DNA from: an uncultured Collinsella sp.
Lineage (GTDB): Bacteria > Actinomycetota > Coriobacteriia > Coriobacteriales > Coriobacteriaceae
NCBI GenBank assembly: GCA_900541035.1
Contig: UQIN01000012.1
Span: 1 to 64,000 of the forward strand
DNA length: 64,000 nt
Direction of reading: 5' to 3'
Under the pieces are notes generated by a model, which worked only from the letters and a program-made list of their open reading frames with translations, was not told the origin of the DNA and did not search any database. A program made the position numbers and the translations under genes. Shown piece by piece: positions 41,717 to 51,146 of this stretch. Position 1 is the stretch's first letter; the number at the start of each line of letters is the position of its first letter.

Positions 41717-43477
41717 GTGGCCGACCAGGACATCAAGATGCTCATCGAGCGCATTATGGCCGAGGCCCGGACCCATCAGTCTGCCCGCTTCTCACATGAA
41801 GTCTACGCAGACGAGCCGATTCTCAAAACCGGCCGACAGATGCAGAATTTCCTCCCCGACCAGTACCGCAAGATGCGTGAGATATCGCGTTGGCAAGAAG
41901 ACCCCAAGGGCGGTGCGGGCCGTTGGCTTTCGGAAGCCGAGCTTTTTTACCGCCAGGGCCTGCTGATGGCCGACTTTGAGGACGACTGTCCCTACAACGG
42001 CACCTTTAAGTCGTACTTTCCCACCTACAACGCCATGAGCGACCGGCAGCTGCGCGGCTACTTTACCTGGCGTGCCCAAGTGCGCCGCGGGAATATCGAG
42101 GAGACATCGACCTCGTTTGCGTTTCTGTATCTCTATGAGCTGATTTGCGGCATTGGCGTAGATAATCCGCTCGATGGTTTTAACAAGATCAAGGCTTTTT
42201 GGGATATCTATCGCGCCTTTGAGCCCGGCATCGACCGGTTTGCGCGCGTGTGGCTGCAGGATTACGCCGTGTTCCACGGGCTCGACCCCAAGCTGCTTTG
42301 TGACTCTAAAACCGTCATGCTCGATAACGCCCTTATCGAGCTGCGGCGTGCGGCTCGAGACCTTGCGCCTGCACCGGCACCGTCCGGGCAGGCCCCTACG
42401 CGTCGCAAAAACTCCGAGCCCACGCTCCCCCTTCCGCCCGATGAGGTGCGCGAGGAGCGACTCATGGCCGCCATCAACGCCCTCTCCACGTACAACCTGA
42501 ATAACTCGCGGCTCGACCGCAGCCACCACCGCGATCTGCGCCACGTGGCATGCGCCGTGTATGTCCGTATGGCGCGCTACTATGACACGCACCGAAAGAC
42601 CGGCATCGTGGCGAGTTTATTTGGGGAGGAGACGGCCATGCCCTACACCATGTTTGCCTCGGCCGTATTCTTTGCGCCCGAGCGCCACGAGGACTGCGAA
42701 TACCGCCTGGATCCTATCCATATCTACCGTTGCCAAAACGGCTTTTGGGAATGCATGCGTATCCACGGTAGTAGGCAAAAGAGCAGCAAGCTCGGTGAAA
42801 TGATGCGCGCCTGCGACCAACGCCTGCGCCTGGCGCTGGACCCCGCCCATCCCCTTAAGGAAGAAAAGGTCCCCAAATATCTGGCCAAGATTATCGATGA
42901 CGAGATTGTGGCATGGCTTTCGTGGGACGCCGCACACCAGCCCGTCAAGATCGATATCGATCTTAGTCAGCTGGGGCACATTCGGAGCGCCGCTGCGCAA
43001 ACGCGCGAAGCGCTTTTGATCGACGAAGAGCGCGAGGACGACGCATCCGCAGAAGCCGAGGCAGCGGACTCAGGACAACCGGAAGCCGAGCCCGTAGCCG
43101 ACGCGATTGTCGAGGCGGTCGCGGCACCCATTCGGCAGGACTTGACCGACGAGCCGACCATATCCACCGAACAGTTTGGTGTCGTGGCACCGCTTCTCGC
43201 GCCGACGCCCGCGTTCGCGGCTGCTGCGCCCGCTGACGCCACAAACGAACTCGCGCCTGCCGCAAACGCCTATCTCAGCGCACTGCTCGAGCACAACGCA
43301 GTACAGGCGGAATCGGCGGTAGTGCAATCGGGGCAGAGCGAGGACATGCTCGTCGATACCATCAACGAGGCGCTCTTTGACCTGGTGGGCGACACCGTAA
43401 TTGAATTTAGCGCGGCAGGGCCGCAGATTATTGAGGACTACGAAGCAGACGTGAGAGGATACCTAGACCATGAGTGA
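41717..43477 (+). CDS. sngA: TerB-domain protein, Shango-like SngA
   Basis: The 586-residue protein has a TerB-N type domain in residues about 50-220 (RWLSEAELFYRQGLLMADFEDDCPYNGTFKSYFPTYNAM; YLYELICGIG; WDIYRAFEPGIDR) and a TerB-C-like region at 270-430. A long acidic, Ala/Glu-rich linker then leads to a short helical C-terminus that resembles the end of a TerB-C domain. There is no enzyme signature. In the Shango anti-phage system a TerB-like protein is encoded with an ATPase and a helicase, exactly the neighbours here, and is thought to have a sensing or scaffolding role. The start is GTG at 41717 after AGGAGGAG. It overlaps the next gene by 8 bp. Confidence 0.85.
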   Translation: MADQDIKMLIERIMAEARTHQSARFSHEVYADEPILKTGRQMQNFLPDQYRKMREISRWQEDPKGGAGRWLSEAELFYRQGLLMADFEDDCPYNGTFKSYFPTYNAMSDRQLRGYFTWRAQVRRGNIEETSTSFAFLYLYELICGIGVDNPLDGFNKIKAFWDIYRAFEPGIDRFARVWLQDYAVFHGLDPKLLCDSKTVMLDNALIELRRAARDLAPAPAPSGQAPTRRKNSEPTLPLPPDEVREERLMAAINALSTYNLNNSRLDRSHHRDLRHVACAVYVRMARYYDTHRKTGIVASLFGEETAMPYTMFASAVFFAPERHEDCEYRLDPIHIYRCQNGFWECMRIHGSRQKSSKLGEMMRACDQRLRLALDPAHPLKEEKVPKYLAKIIDDEIVAWLSWDAAHQPVKIDIDLSQLGHIRSAAAQTREALLIDEEREDDASAEAEAADSGQPEAEPVADAIVEAVAAPIRQDLTDEPTISTEQFGVVAPLLAPTPAFAAAAPADATNELAPAANAYLSALLEHNAVQAESAVVQSGQSEDMLVDTINEALFDLVGDTVIEFSAAGPQIIEDYEADVRGYLDHE

Positions 43478-44774
43478 TACCGCATCCGCAGCACCCCGCG
43501 TGCCCAAGCGCGTCGCTGCCGTCATTCTCAACTCGCTCAAGGGCGGCGTGGTCCCGCGCATCGGCCTTCCCTACATTACCGTAGGGCGCGAGGTCGAGAT
43601 CCGCGCCCTGCTCACCGATCTGAGTCTCATCGCCGACGGTGGGGCGAGCTTCCGCTTCCTGGTCGGTCGCTACGGCGCCGGCAAGAGCTTTTTGCTCCAA
43701 ACCATCCGAACGCATGCCATGGGCGAGGGATTCGTCGTCGCCGATGCAGACTTATCCCCCGAGCGCCGTCTGCAGGGCGGGCAGGGGCAGGGCCTTGCCA
43801 CCTACCGCGAGCTCATACGCAATATATCGACCAAGACGCGCCCCGAGGGCGGTGCGCTCAACCTTATTCTTGATCGCTGGGTCGCCTCGTACGCCGACGT
43901 CGACGAGTCGGTCGTCAATGCCCAACTGGCCCCGCTCGAGGAAATGGTCCACGGCTTCGACTTCACCCGCATGCTCCGCCGCTATCGCACGGCCGTATCC
44001 GAGGGCGACGAAGAAGCCATGAGCCGCGTGACCAAATGGATCCGCGGCGAATACCGTACCAAGAGCGAGGCTCGCGCCGAGCTGGGCTCCTCGACCATCA
44101 TCAGCGATGACGACTGGTACGACTACGTTAAGCTCATCGCGCGTTTTTTGGTCTGCAGCGGCTACAAGGGTATGTTGGTGCTCATCGACGAGCTCGTGAA
44201 TCTGTATAAGATTCCCAACGCGATCACGCGCCAGTACAACTACGAGAAGATCCTGACCATGTACAACGACACACTCCAGGGCAAGGCGCAGTACCTGGGC
44301 ATGATCATGGGCGGCACGCCAACCTCCATCGAAGACCGCCGCCGCGGCGTGTTCTCCTACGAGGCCCTGCGCAGCCGACTCGCTCAAGGCCGCTTTGCAC
44401 GCGAGGACCTTAAGGACATGCTCGCGCCCATCATCCGTCTGCAGCCACTCACCTACGAGGAGCTGCTGGTGCTGATCGAAAAACTCATGCAAATTCACGC
44501 CGGCTACTTTTGCTGGACGCCCACGCTTACCGAGAACGACTTGGTGGACTTCCTCAAGATCGAGTTCGGCCGCGTGGGAGCCGATACACACCTGACGCCC
44601 CGTGAGGTCATCCGTGACTTTATCGAACTGCTCGACATCCTATGTCAGAACCCCAATGCAAATGTGGCCGAGTTGCTGCAAAGCGTCGGCGGCGACGCGC
44701 TGGCGCCGGCAGCCGCAACAGGCGACACCGGCACCGCAGACGGCGACCGTAACTTCGCCGAATTCACCATCTAA
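43470..44774 (+). CDS. sngB: P-loop ATPase (BrxD/DUF2791 type), Shango-like SngB
   Basis: A 434-residue ATPase of the DUF2791 (BrxD-like) family. Walker A is GRYGAGKS near residue 67, the Walker B-like LVLIDELVNL near 235, and a sensor/arginine region follows in GGTPTSIEDRRRGVFSYEALRSRL. The N-terminus has a substrate-recognition-like VGREVEI segment. The C-terminal 100 residues resemble a winged-helix region (YEELLVLIEKLMQIH). The same family appears as BrxD beside Lhr-type helicases in some BREX loci. No BREX methylase or PglZ is near, so Shango SngB fits better. It starts inside the TerB gene (8-bp overlap), which suggests a complex. Confidence 0.87.
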   Translation: MSDTASAAPRVPKRVAAVILNSLKGGVVPRIGLPYITVGREVEIRALLTDLSLIADGGASFRFLVGRYGAGKSFLLQTIRTHAMGEGFVVADADLSPERRLQGGQGQGLATYRELIRNISTKTRPEGGALNLILDRWVASYADVDESVVNAQLAPLEEMVHGFDFTRMLRRYRTAVSEGDEEAMSRVTKWIRGEYRTKSEARAELGSSTIISDDDWYDYVKLIARFLVCSGYKGMLVLIDELVNLYKIPNAITRQYNYEKILTMYNDTLQGKAQYLGMIMGGTPTSIEDRRRGVFSYEALRSRLAQGRFAREDLKDMLAPIIRLQPLTYEELLVLIEKLMQIHAGYFCWTPTLTENDLVDFLKIEFGRVGADTHLTPREVIRDFIELLDILCQNPNANVAELLQSVGGDALAPAAATGDTGTADGDRNFAEFTI

Positions 44775-44801
44775 CCTGCCAAAAAGGGACAGGTTTATTT
44801 T
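44773..44801 (+). promoter_or_regulatory. Possible terminator or attenuator between sngB and sngC
   Basis: AACCTG (44773-44778) pairs with CAGGTT (44790-44795), followed by TATTTT, in the 116-bp gap before the helicase gene. It starts inside the sngB stop region. It could lower helicase expression relative to the first two genes. The six-pair stem is weak evidence. Confidence 0.35.
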
Positions 44802-44890
44802 GGTAGGTTCTATCTGGGCAAACGTTGAGACTGTAATGCAGCAAGCCGTTGCCAGCCGCGTTAAGAGATTCGTTTTTGAGAGGAGGCCCC

Positions 44891-47335
44891 GTGAACGCCT
44901 TTGACCGCTACGCCCCGTTTATCCAAGACTTCATCTACTCCCACGATTGGGAGAGCTTGCGCTCTATCCAGGTTGCGGCGGCAGATGCCATCTTTAACAC
45001 GCAGGACAATGTGCTCCTGACGGCATCCACGGCTTCCGGCAAAACCGAGGCAGCCTTTTTTCCCATCCTGACCGAGTTTTGGGAGAGGCCGCCCGCAAGC
45101 GTGGGCGCCCTCTACATTGGCCCCCTCAAGGCGCTCATCAATGACCAATTCGTTCGCCTCAACGATCTGTGCGAAGAAGCCGATATCCCTGTCTGGCACT
45201 GGCATGGCGATGTCTCGCAGTCGCACAAGGCTAAGCTCATCAAAAAACCGAGCGGCATCTTGCAGATTACGCCCGAGTCACTCGAGGCGCTCCTGATCCA
45301 TAAGCACGTGGCGATCCCTCGTATATTCTGCGACCTGCGCTATGTGGTTATCGACGAAGTCCATTCGCTCATGCGCGGCGACCGCGGCGGGCAGACGCTC
45401 TGCCTTATCGAGCGGCTCTCGCGCATGGCAGGCGTGCAGCCCCGCCGCATCGGTCTGTCGGCAACCATCGGCGACCCCGAGCGCACGGGCGCCTTCCTGT
45501 CGCAGGGGACGGGACGCAACTGCGTCATCCCCCGTTTTGAGGAGCCGCGCCGCGTGTGGCGCATCTCCATGGAGCACTTCTACAACTCGGGTCCCCAGGC
45601 GCAGCAGCGAGGATTCGCGAGCACAGGTCCGCAGGAAGCTGAGGTGCTCGCATGCGAGCGCATTGAGGCAGCGGCACCAGCGGCACTGCCCGCCGGCGCC
45701 CAAGACATGCGTCACAGCGGACAGCTCACACAAGAGGAGCGCCGTCAACGTCGTGAGCGGGCACGGGGCAAGGCCGCACCCAAGGACCGCCGAACTTCCT
45801 CGGCCCCCGAGGGCGAAGTCGACATCCCACGAGCGACCGAGCAGGCGCTTCTCAACCCCACCGACACGGCGCCCGACAACGCCGACCCCGGTATGGGCTA
45901 TATCTTTGAGCATACGCGCGGCCGCAAGTGCCTGGTCTTTGCCAACTCGCGCGAGGAGGCAGAGGCCGTGTGCTCCATGCTGCGCAGCTACTGCGAAAGT
46001 CGACACGAGCCCGACCGCTTTCTCATCCATCACGGCAATCTTTCGGCATCGCTGCGCGAGACGGCCGAGGAGCTCATGCGCGACGAGGAGCAGGCGCAGA
46101 CAACCGTCACCACCTCTACGCTGGAGCTCGGTATCGATATCGGCCGCCTGGAGCGCGCCTTCCAGATTGACGCGCCGTTTACCGTCAGCTCCTTTTTGCA
46201 GCGCATGGGGCGCACAGGCCGTCGCGACCTTCCGCCCGAGATGTGGTTTGTCATGCGCGAGGAAGAACCCGAGCCGCGCACGATGATGCCCGAGACCATC
46301 CCGTGGAAACTCCTGCAGGGCATCGCGCTCGTACAACTCTATCGCGAGGAAAAGTGGGTCGAGCCGCCCGAGCTCGATCGACTCCCCTACAGCCTGCTCT
46401 ACCACCAGACCATGTCGACGCTCGCCAGCACCGGCGAGCTCACGCCGGCCGAGCTTGCTCAGCGTGTACTCACGCTCAGCTATTTCCACCGCGTCTCGGC
46501 CGATGACTATCGCGTACTGCTGCGCCACCTCATCAAGATCGACCACATCCAGGTCACCGAGGGCGGTGGGCTCATCGTGGGTCTCGCGGGAGAGCGCATC
46601 ATCAACAACTTTAAGTTCTACGCCGTGTTCCAGGAAAACGAGGAGTTCACCGTTCGCAGCGAGTCGGCCGAGTTGGGCACGATCGTCAACCCCCCTCCGC
46701 CCGGTGAGCGCATCGCCATCGCCGGACACTGCTGGATTGTCGAGGAAGTGGACTGGAAGCGCCACACCGTCTTTGCCACGCAGGTCAAGGGCCGTGTGCC
46801 GGCATACTTTGGCGATTGCCCCGGAGACATCAATACACACGTACTCGAGCGCATGCGCAAGGCGCTCAACGAACATGCCACGTATCCGTATCTTATGGGT
46901 AACGCGCGGGCCCGCTTGGCGCAGGCTCGCCATACGGCTGAGATTTCGGGTGCGGGAACTAGGCCGCTCATTAACCTGGGCGGCGACACCTGGGCGCTCT
47001 TCCCCTGGTTGGGAAGCTACGCCTTTCTGGCGCTCGAGCGTATGCTTAAAATCAAATGCGCAGCTGAGCTGGGCCTTCGCGGACTCGACCCGTCACGCCC
47101 GTACTTTATGCAGTTTAAGATGAAGGCCGACGAGGAGACGTTCTTTGAGGTGCTCGCCGCCGAGGCCGAGAAGGACTTCGATCCCATCGAGCTCGTCTAT
47201 CCCGGCGAGGTGCCTTATTTTGACCGCTACGACGAGTTTGTTCCCGAAGAGCTCGTGCGCAAGGGCTTTGCCGAAGGCGTGCTCGACATCGAGGGCATGA
47301 AGCAGCGCGTTCTCGGCTGGCGCGACCACGCCTAA
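44891..47335 (+). CDS. sngC: Lhr-type superfamily 2 helicase, Shango-like SngC
   Basis: An 814-residue DNA helicase. Walker A is STASGKTEA near residue 46, motif Ib IGPLKALINDQ, the DEVH box VVIDEVHSLMRGDRGG near 155, motif III GLSATIGDP, VFANSREEAEAVC in the second RecA domain, and motif VI QRMGRTGRRD near 440. About 350 further residues follow the helicase core, as in Lhr-like helicases (BrxHI). A charged insert of about 80 residues (RRQRRERARGKAAPKDRR) separates the two RecA domains. The start is GTG at 44891 after AGGAGG. The upstream TTG in the same frame has no ribosome site. It is the third gene of the Shango-like operon. Confidence 0.9.
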   Translation: MNAFDRYAPFIQDFIYSHDWESLRSIQVAAADAIFNTQDNVLLTASTASGKTEAAFFPILTEFWERPPASVGALYIGPLKALINDQFVRLNDLCEEADIPVWHWHGDVSQSHKAKLIKKPSGILQITPESLEALLIHKHVAIPRIFCDLRYVVIDEVHSLMRGDRGGQTLCLIERLSRMAGVQPRRIGLSATIGDPERTGAFLSQGTGRNCVIPRFEEPRRVWRISMEHFYNSGPQAQQRGFASTGPQEAEVLACERIEAAAPAALPAGAQDMRHSGQLTQEERRQRRERARGKAAPKDRRTSSAPEGEVDIPRATEQALLNPTDTAPDNADPGMGYIFEHTRGRKCLVFANSREEAEAVCSMLRSYCESRHEPDRFLIHHGNLSASLRETAEELMRDEEQAQTTVTTSTLELGIDIGRLERAFQIDAPFTVSSFLQRMGRTGRRDLPPEMWFVMREEEPEPRTMMPETIPWKLLQGIALVQLYREEKWVEPPELDRLPYSLLYHQTMSTLASTGELTPAELAQRVLTLSYFHRVSADDYRVLLRHLIKIDHIQVTEGGGLIVGLAGERIINNFKFYAVFQENEEFTVRSESAELGTIVNPPPPGERIAIAGHCWIVEEVDWKRHTVFATQVKGRVPAYFGDCPGDINTHVLERMRKALNEHATYPYLMGNARARLAQARHTAEISGAGTRPLINLGGDTWALFPWLGSYAFLALERMLKIKCAAELGLRGLDPSRPYFMQFKMKADEETFFEVLAAEAEKDFDPIELVYPGEVPYFDRYDEFVPEELVRKGFAEGVLDIEGMKQRVLGWRDHA

Positions 47336-47361
47336 GACCAGTCTTTTTGGGACGGGGAGAC

Positions 47362-48240
47362 CTATTTGTCGTGAAGAACGGTGCCGAGGAAGTCGGTGTC
47401 GAAGGGCACGGCTTCGGCAAAGGCGTAGTTGCCGTCGCTGGCGATGAGCAGGTAGTTCTCCTCGCCGCCGAACTCTGCATCGCCACATGGGACCACCCAG
47501 GCGTGGGCGAACACCTCGAGCGCCGTGGCGGCGCAATCGCGCAGGAACGTTACGTCGCTCCCCTCGTTTGCGCTCACGATATTGGCAACGTAGATACCCC
47601 CGGGGTTCAGGCTGCCTCGCACCAAACGCAACGCCTCAACCGTCGCCAGCTCGCGTACGGGCTCGGCACCGCCAAAGCAATCGCTCACGACCACGTCGTA
47701 GCGACGATGGCCCACGCTCGTCACACCCAAATACGAGCGAGCCTCAGCGGTTATCACCCGCAGGCGATCGCCCGCCGCGCGCTCCAGCTCGTCTAGGTAG
47801 AACCAGCGGCGCGCCAGGCGCGTAATCTCTCCGTCATACTCGATGACGTCCATGCGCAAGCCCTCGTGCGACATCAGCGCGAACTTAGGATAGGCAAACC
47901 CGCCGCCACCCAGCACAAGCATGCGGTTGATGCCGTGACCATAAGCATCGTGCATCGCATCCTCGGACTCAAACACGTCGTCAAACGCACGATAGTACGC
48001 AAAGACGGGCTCCGCCCAACGCTCACCAACGTAGCTTGCGCTTTGGTAGACGCCGCCTTGCACCAACACGCGAATCTCATCGCCGTCCCCATCGTGCACG
48101 CGTTTCACACGCGCCAACCCATTGCGGGTTCGCGCAACCTGCAGACAGGCAGCACGAACAGCGACGGCGGCCGCACCAAGCGCCGCGGCTCCCAGGGCAA
48201 CGCCGGCAACGACGCCAGCAGAAACACTCGGCTTGTTCAT
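47362..48240 (-). CDS. Spermidine synthase-like methyltransferase-fold protein with membrane anchor
   Basis: The 292-residue protein has one N-terminal hydrophobic segment (residues 8-33) followed by a spermidine synthase-like Rossmann domain. The cofactor motif is LVLGGGGFAYPKF near residue 110, the acidic strand VIEYDGEITRLARRWF, and VVVSDCFGG near 185 takes the place of the D-D/S catalytic region. Fused or membrane-tethered proteins of this type are common and their substrates are unknown. True polyamine synthesis is doubtful because no speD or speA is near. Its ATG immediately follows the elp3 stop (TAGATG), so it is the second gene of that unit. Confidence 0.72.
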   Translation of the reverse strand: MNKPSVSAGVVAGVALGAAALGAAAVAVRAACLQVARTRNGLARVKRVHDGDGDEIRVLVQGGVYQSASYVGERWAEPVFAYYRAFDDVFESEDAMHDAYGHGINRMLVLGGGGFAYPKFALMSHEGLRMDVIEYDGEITRLARRWFYLDELERAAGDRLRVITAEARSYLGVTSVGHRRYDVVVSDCFGGAEPVRELATVEALRLVRGSLNPGGIYVANIVSANEGSDVTFLRDCAATALEVFAHAWVVPCGDAEFGGEENYLLIASDGNYAFAEAVPFDTDFLGTVLHDK

Positions 48241-50148
48241 CTAGAGCTCCTTTTGCAGATAGAGTCCATGATCGTAAAAACCCAAATGGCGATAGTACTC
48301 GCGCGTACCAATCGCGCTGATCACGTTGATGCGCGTATAACCCGCATCCCGGGCAATCTCGCACGCACGCTCTACGAGCAGACGCCCCAACCCATGGTGC
48401 TGGGCCGCCTGGCCTTGATACCCCACGCGCGCCGCCATGCCATACACGTGTACCTCGCGAATCATCGCCTCGTCCGGCATCGTCAGCAACTCGTCCGCAT
48501 GCGCGGCAACAAACGAATGGTCGGGCAGCGACAACCGCAAAAAGCCCGCGATCTTGCCCTGCGGCGTCACCCACTGCAAAAAGCACTCGTGCGTCACCGG
48601 CGTCTCGTACGCCACCTCCTCATCAAGAGATAGCTCATCCAAGTCGGCACCCGCCGTGCTGATCTCGCGATAGCGAATCTCGCGCACCGTCGCACCGTCA
48701 CCCCGAGCGGCCAAGCGGTTTTCGACGAGCTGACGCAGGTTGGGTTTCTTGTTGCCCACCATGATGTCGTCGGAACTAAAGTCGCGGATCATGCGACTGA
48801 TGCGGCAGAACGCCGGCGTCACCACGATGTCGTCGGCCAGCACATCGAGCAGCTCTTCCTCGGTATAGGGACGCCACTCGCCGCGCTCGTAGCAGCCCAC
48901 CAGACGCGAGCCCTCGATGAGCGCACACGGGTAAACCTTGACCTCGTCGGGCATAAAGGCCCCTTCGGTCATAAAGCGTTCGTAGTCGCGCTTGTCCCCC
49001 TCGGGCGTGGCGCCCAGCAAGTTAAGCATAAAATGCGCGTGGATCTTAAAGCCAAACAGGCGCGCAAGCGAAAACGCCCGCTCGATCTGCGCCACCGAAA
49101 TACGACGCTCGTTGATATCGAGCAAATGTTGGTCGAGACTCTGAATACCCATCTGGATCTTGGTGCAGCCCAGGCGGCGGATGAGCGTAAGCGCCTGCGG
49201 CGTTACGGCATCGGGGCGCGTCTCGATAACGAGCCCCACCACGCGATGCTTCGCCGTCTCGTTGATGCGCTGCTGACGCTCAAGTTCCTCCATCGTTGCC
49301 GTCTGCCACTTGGCAACCTCGCCCCACGGCGTACCAGGGCCGTACAGACGACGCACCGCACGGTTATAGCCGCCCACGGCAGCATCCACACGCTCCTGCT
49401 CGTCGGCAACGCCAGCAGCAAGCTCAGCCTCGTCTGTCGCAATGCCGGCAACCCGATAGCGCTCGCGGCGCTCTGTTACCACCGGCGGCAGCGCATCGGC
49501 GGGAGCGTCATCGAGCAGGCGCCCCGCCTCGGCACGGCTGATGCCCGGACGCGCCAGCATGGGGTTGGCCGCCACGCCGGCGACGGCATCGTCATTGAGC
49601 GCACGGAAAAGCTCCGACATAAACCACGTCTGATACCCTTGCGGATAGTCGCTCCAGGTGCCACCGAGCACGATGAGCTCAATCTTATCGGTTGCGTGCC
49701 CCATCTGCGAAAGCGCGGTCAGACGAGCGCTCACCTGCAGATACGGGTCAAAGCAATTTTGCTCCGCACGGGCGCACGCCGGCTCGGCGTGCAGGTAGCT
49801 TTTGGGCATGCGCAGATCGTTGGGACAAAACAGGCAATCGCCCGAGCATGGCCAGGGCTTGGTGATAACGGTAATGGTCGCCACGCCCGAAGCCGTGCGA
49901 CGAGGCTTCATACGCAGCACCTGCAGCAGTCGACGTTCCAGCTCGGCATCGACATTCCACCCAGCCCAACGAGCCGGCTCCTCACGTTTTACCCGCTGGT
50001 AGAACGGCAGCAGACGGCGCTTGGCCAAATCGCGTTTGTCGGCACCCTCACGGCGCGCCTCGGCATGTATCAGTTTGACGAGCGCTTTGTCGTCCACGGT
50101 CTCGCCGCGACGCAGAGCCTCGAGTATGTTCAAGATAATCTGTTCCAT
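48241..50148 (-). CDS. elp3: Elp3 family radical SAM/GNAT protein
   Basis: A 635-residue bacterial homologue of Elongator subunit 3, which puts a carboxymethyl-type group on U34 of tRNA. The radical SAM domain begins with GCAACCATTA-coded KPWPCSGDCLFCPND, giving the cluster motif CSGDCLFC near residue 99 (Cx4Cx2C counted with the earlier Cys shift). IQMGIQSLDQHLLDINERR lies in the barrel. Residues about 510-635 form a GNAT acetyltransferase domain with GQGAQHHGLGRLLVERA-type acetyl-CoA loop (YQGQAAQHHGLGRLLVE). Zinc-binding CPND and the long linker are as in Dehalococcoides-type Elp3. No other Elongator subunit is present, which is normal in bacteria. It starts at ATG 50148. Confidence 0.9.
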   Translation of the reverse strand: MEQIILNILEALRRGETVDDKALVKLIHAEARREGADKRDLAKRRLLPFYQRVKREEPARWAGWNVDAELERRLLQVLRMKPRRTASGVATITVITKPWPCSGDCLFCPNDLRMPKSYLHAEPACARAEQNCFDPYLQVSARLTALSQMGHATDKIELIVLGGTWSDYPQGYQTWFMSELFRALNDDAVAGVAANPMLARPGISRAEAGRLLDDAPADALPPVVTERRERYRVAGIATDEAELAAGVADEQERVDAAVGGYNRAVRRLYGPGTPWGEVAKWQTATMEELERQQRINETAKHRVVGLVIETRPDAVTPQALTLIRRLGCTKIQMGIQSLDQHLLDINERRISVAQIERAFSLARLFGFKIHAHFMLNLLGATPEGDKRDYERFMTEGAFMPDEVKVYPCALIEGSRLVGCYERGEWRPYTEEELLDVLADDIVVTPAFCRISRMIRDFSSDDIMVGNKKPNLRQLVENRLAARGDGATVREIRYREISTAGADLDELSLDEEVAYETPVTHECFLQWVTPQGKIAGFLRLSLPDHSFVAAHADELLTMPDEAMIREVHVYGMAARVGYQGQAAQHHGLGRLLVERACEIARDAGYTRINVISAIGTREYYRHLGFYDHGLYLQKEL

Positions 50149-50168
50149 GACCCCATTGTAAAGGCAAA

Positions 50169-50198
50169 GGCGTCGGAGCCCGTCACGGCTCCGACGCC
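50169..50198 (-). terminator. Terminator of the XRE/DUF4097 unit
   Basis: GGCGTCGGAGCC and GGCTCCGACGCC form a perfect 12-bp stem around a six-base loop. On the minus strand TTTGCCTTT follows. It is 48 bp past the DUF4097 stop and upstream of elp3. Confidence 0.88.
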
Positions 50199-50246
50199 TC
50201 CATCAAACAGCGCAGCTATGGTATATAAGTCTTCGATAACCGCCCG

Positions 50247-51146
50247 TCACTCTGAATTAAATGACATGTCGCCCGAACCGACCTCAAAACGATACGTAGC
50301 AGACTTATCGCCGTTATCGAATTCAAGATTCAAAATGGTCTCGCCGTCGTAGCCAAGCGGAAGGAAATCGCTCTCGAAGTCGCCGCTGCCCAAGGCGAGG
50401 CTCGCCTTAAAGCCCGTCGAGTTCGGAACCGTCATCTCCACATCGCCCGAGCCCACACTCACGTCCATCGACTTCGCGGGGGCCTGGTAGAGCTCGAACG
50501 TCACATCGCCCGAACCGACCTCGGCATTCAGGGTATCGGTCACGGTGCCCGCGAACTCGATGTCTCCCGAGTCCAACGTCAAATCGAAGTCGTGGCACGC
50601 AATGTCCGTAATCGTCAGATCCCCCGACCCCACATTCGCCGAAATGTCCATCATGTTATCGGCAAGCTCGCGCGGCAGCTCGATGGTGACCGTACGGTCA
50701 AGCGCACGCTCGTCATCGCAGTCGAACTGGTTAATCTTGAGCGTAGAGCCCCTAATCTCGGCCAGATTTTGCGTGGCAGCATCGTAAGCAGTTACTCCTT
50801 TTGCAACGCGACCACTCTCGATGACACGCACCGGCCCATCGGAAACGTACTTAATATCGACCGTACCCGACGTCACATCCAGGTCAAGGGACTGGAATGA
50901 GTCGGCATCGAAGGTTTCACTCGAAAGCTTTTGAGACTGAGCGGAGTAAATACCGTCATCAAAAACATCGTCCTCGTCAAACGCATCGTCCATACCAGAC
51001 AAGCCGGATACAACATCGTTGAGATTCCACGGTCCATCAAAATGAATCAAAGTCCGCGAAGTGCCAACGACAAGCCCGATGATGAGCACAAACGCTCCGA
51101 TGCCAATGCCCAAGCGCCTCTTAGACTCATGCGAGAGCTTCATCAT
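50247..51146 (-). CDS. DUF4097 family membrane protein
   Basis: A 299-residue protein with a short cytoplasmic N-terminus, one transmembrane segment near residues 11-30 and an extracytoplasmic DUF4097 region (about 110-299). That region is built from repeated beta strands each carrying a GSGD turn, for example NVGSGDLTI, LDSGDIEF, EVGSGDVTF, SVGSGDVEM and ALGSGDFES. This gives a right-handed or stacked beta structure like other members. The function is unknown. In many Gram-positives DUF4097 proteins pair with membrane regulators of envelope stress. Its ATGATG start overlaps the stop of the upstream XRE gene by ATGA, so they are co-translated. Confidence 0.83.
   Translation of the reverse strand: MMKLSHESKRRLGIGIGAFVLIIGLVVGTSRTLIHFDGPWNLNDVVSGLSGMDDAFDEDDVFDDGIYSAQSQKLSSETFDADSFQSLDLDVTSGTVDIKYVSDGPVRVIESGRVAKGVTAYDAATQNLAEIRGSTLKINQFDCDDERALDRTVTIELPRELADNMMDISANVGSGDLTITDIACHDFDLTLDSGDIEFAGTVTDTLNAEVGSGDVTFELYQAPAKSMDVSVGSGDVEMTVPNSTGFKASLALGSGDFESDFLPLGYDGETILNLEFDNGDKSATYRFEVGSGDMSFNSE

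Noticed and set aside
44849..44890. Upstream TTG start for the Lhr-type helicase
   Set aside because: No ribosome site there, whereas AGGAGG precedes the GTG at 44,891.
41717..47335. Part of a BREX system
   Set aside because: BrxD and Lhr-type helicase are shared with BREX, but no PglZ, PglX, BrxC or other BREX gene is present, while a TerB protein is. Shango fits better.
47362..48240. True spermidine synthase
   Set aside because: Membrane segment, altered catalytic region and no polyamine genes nearby; only the fold is supported.
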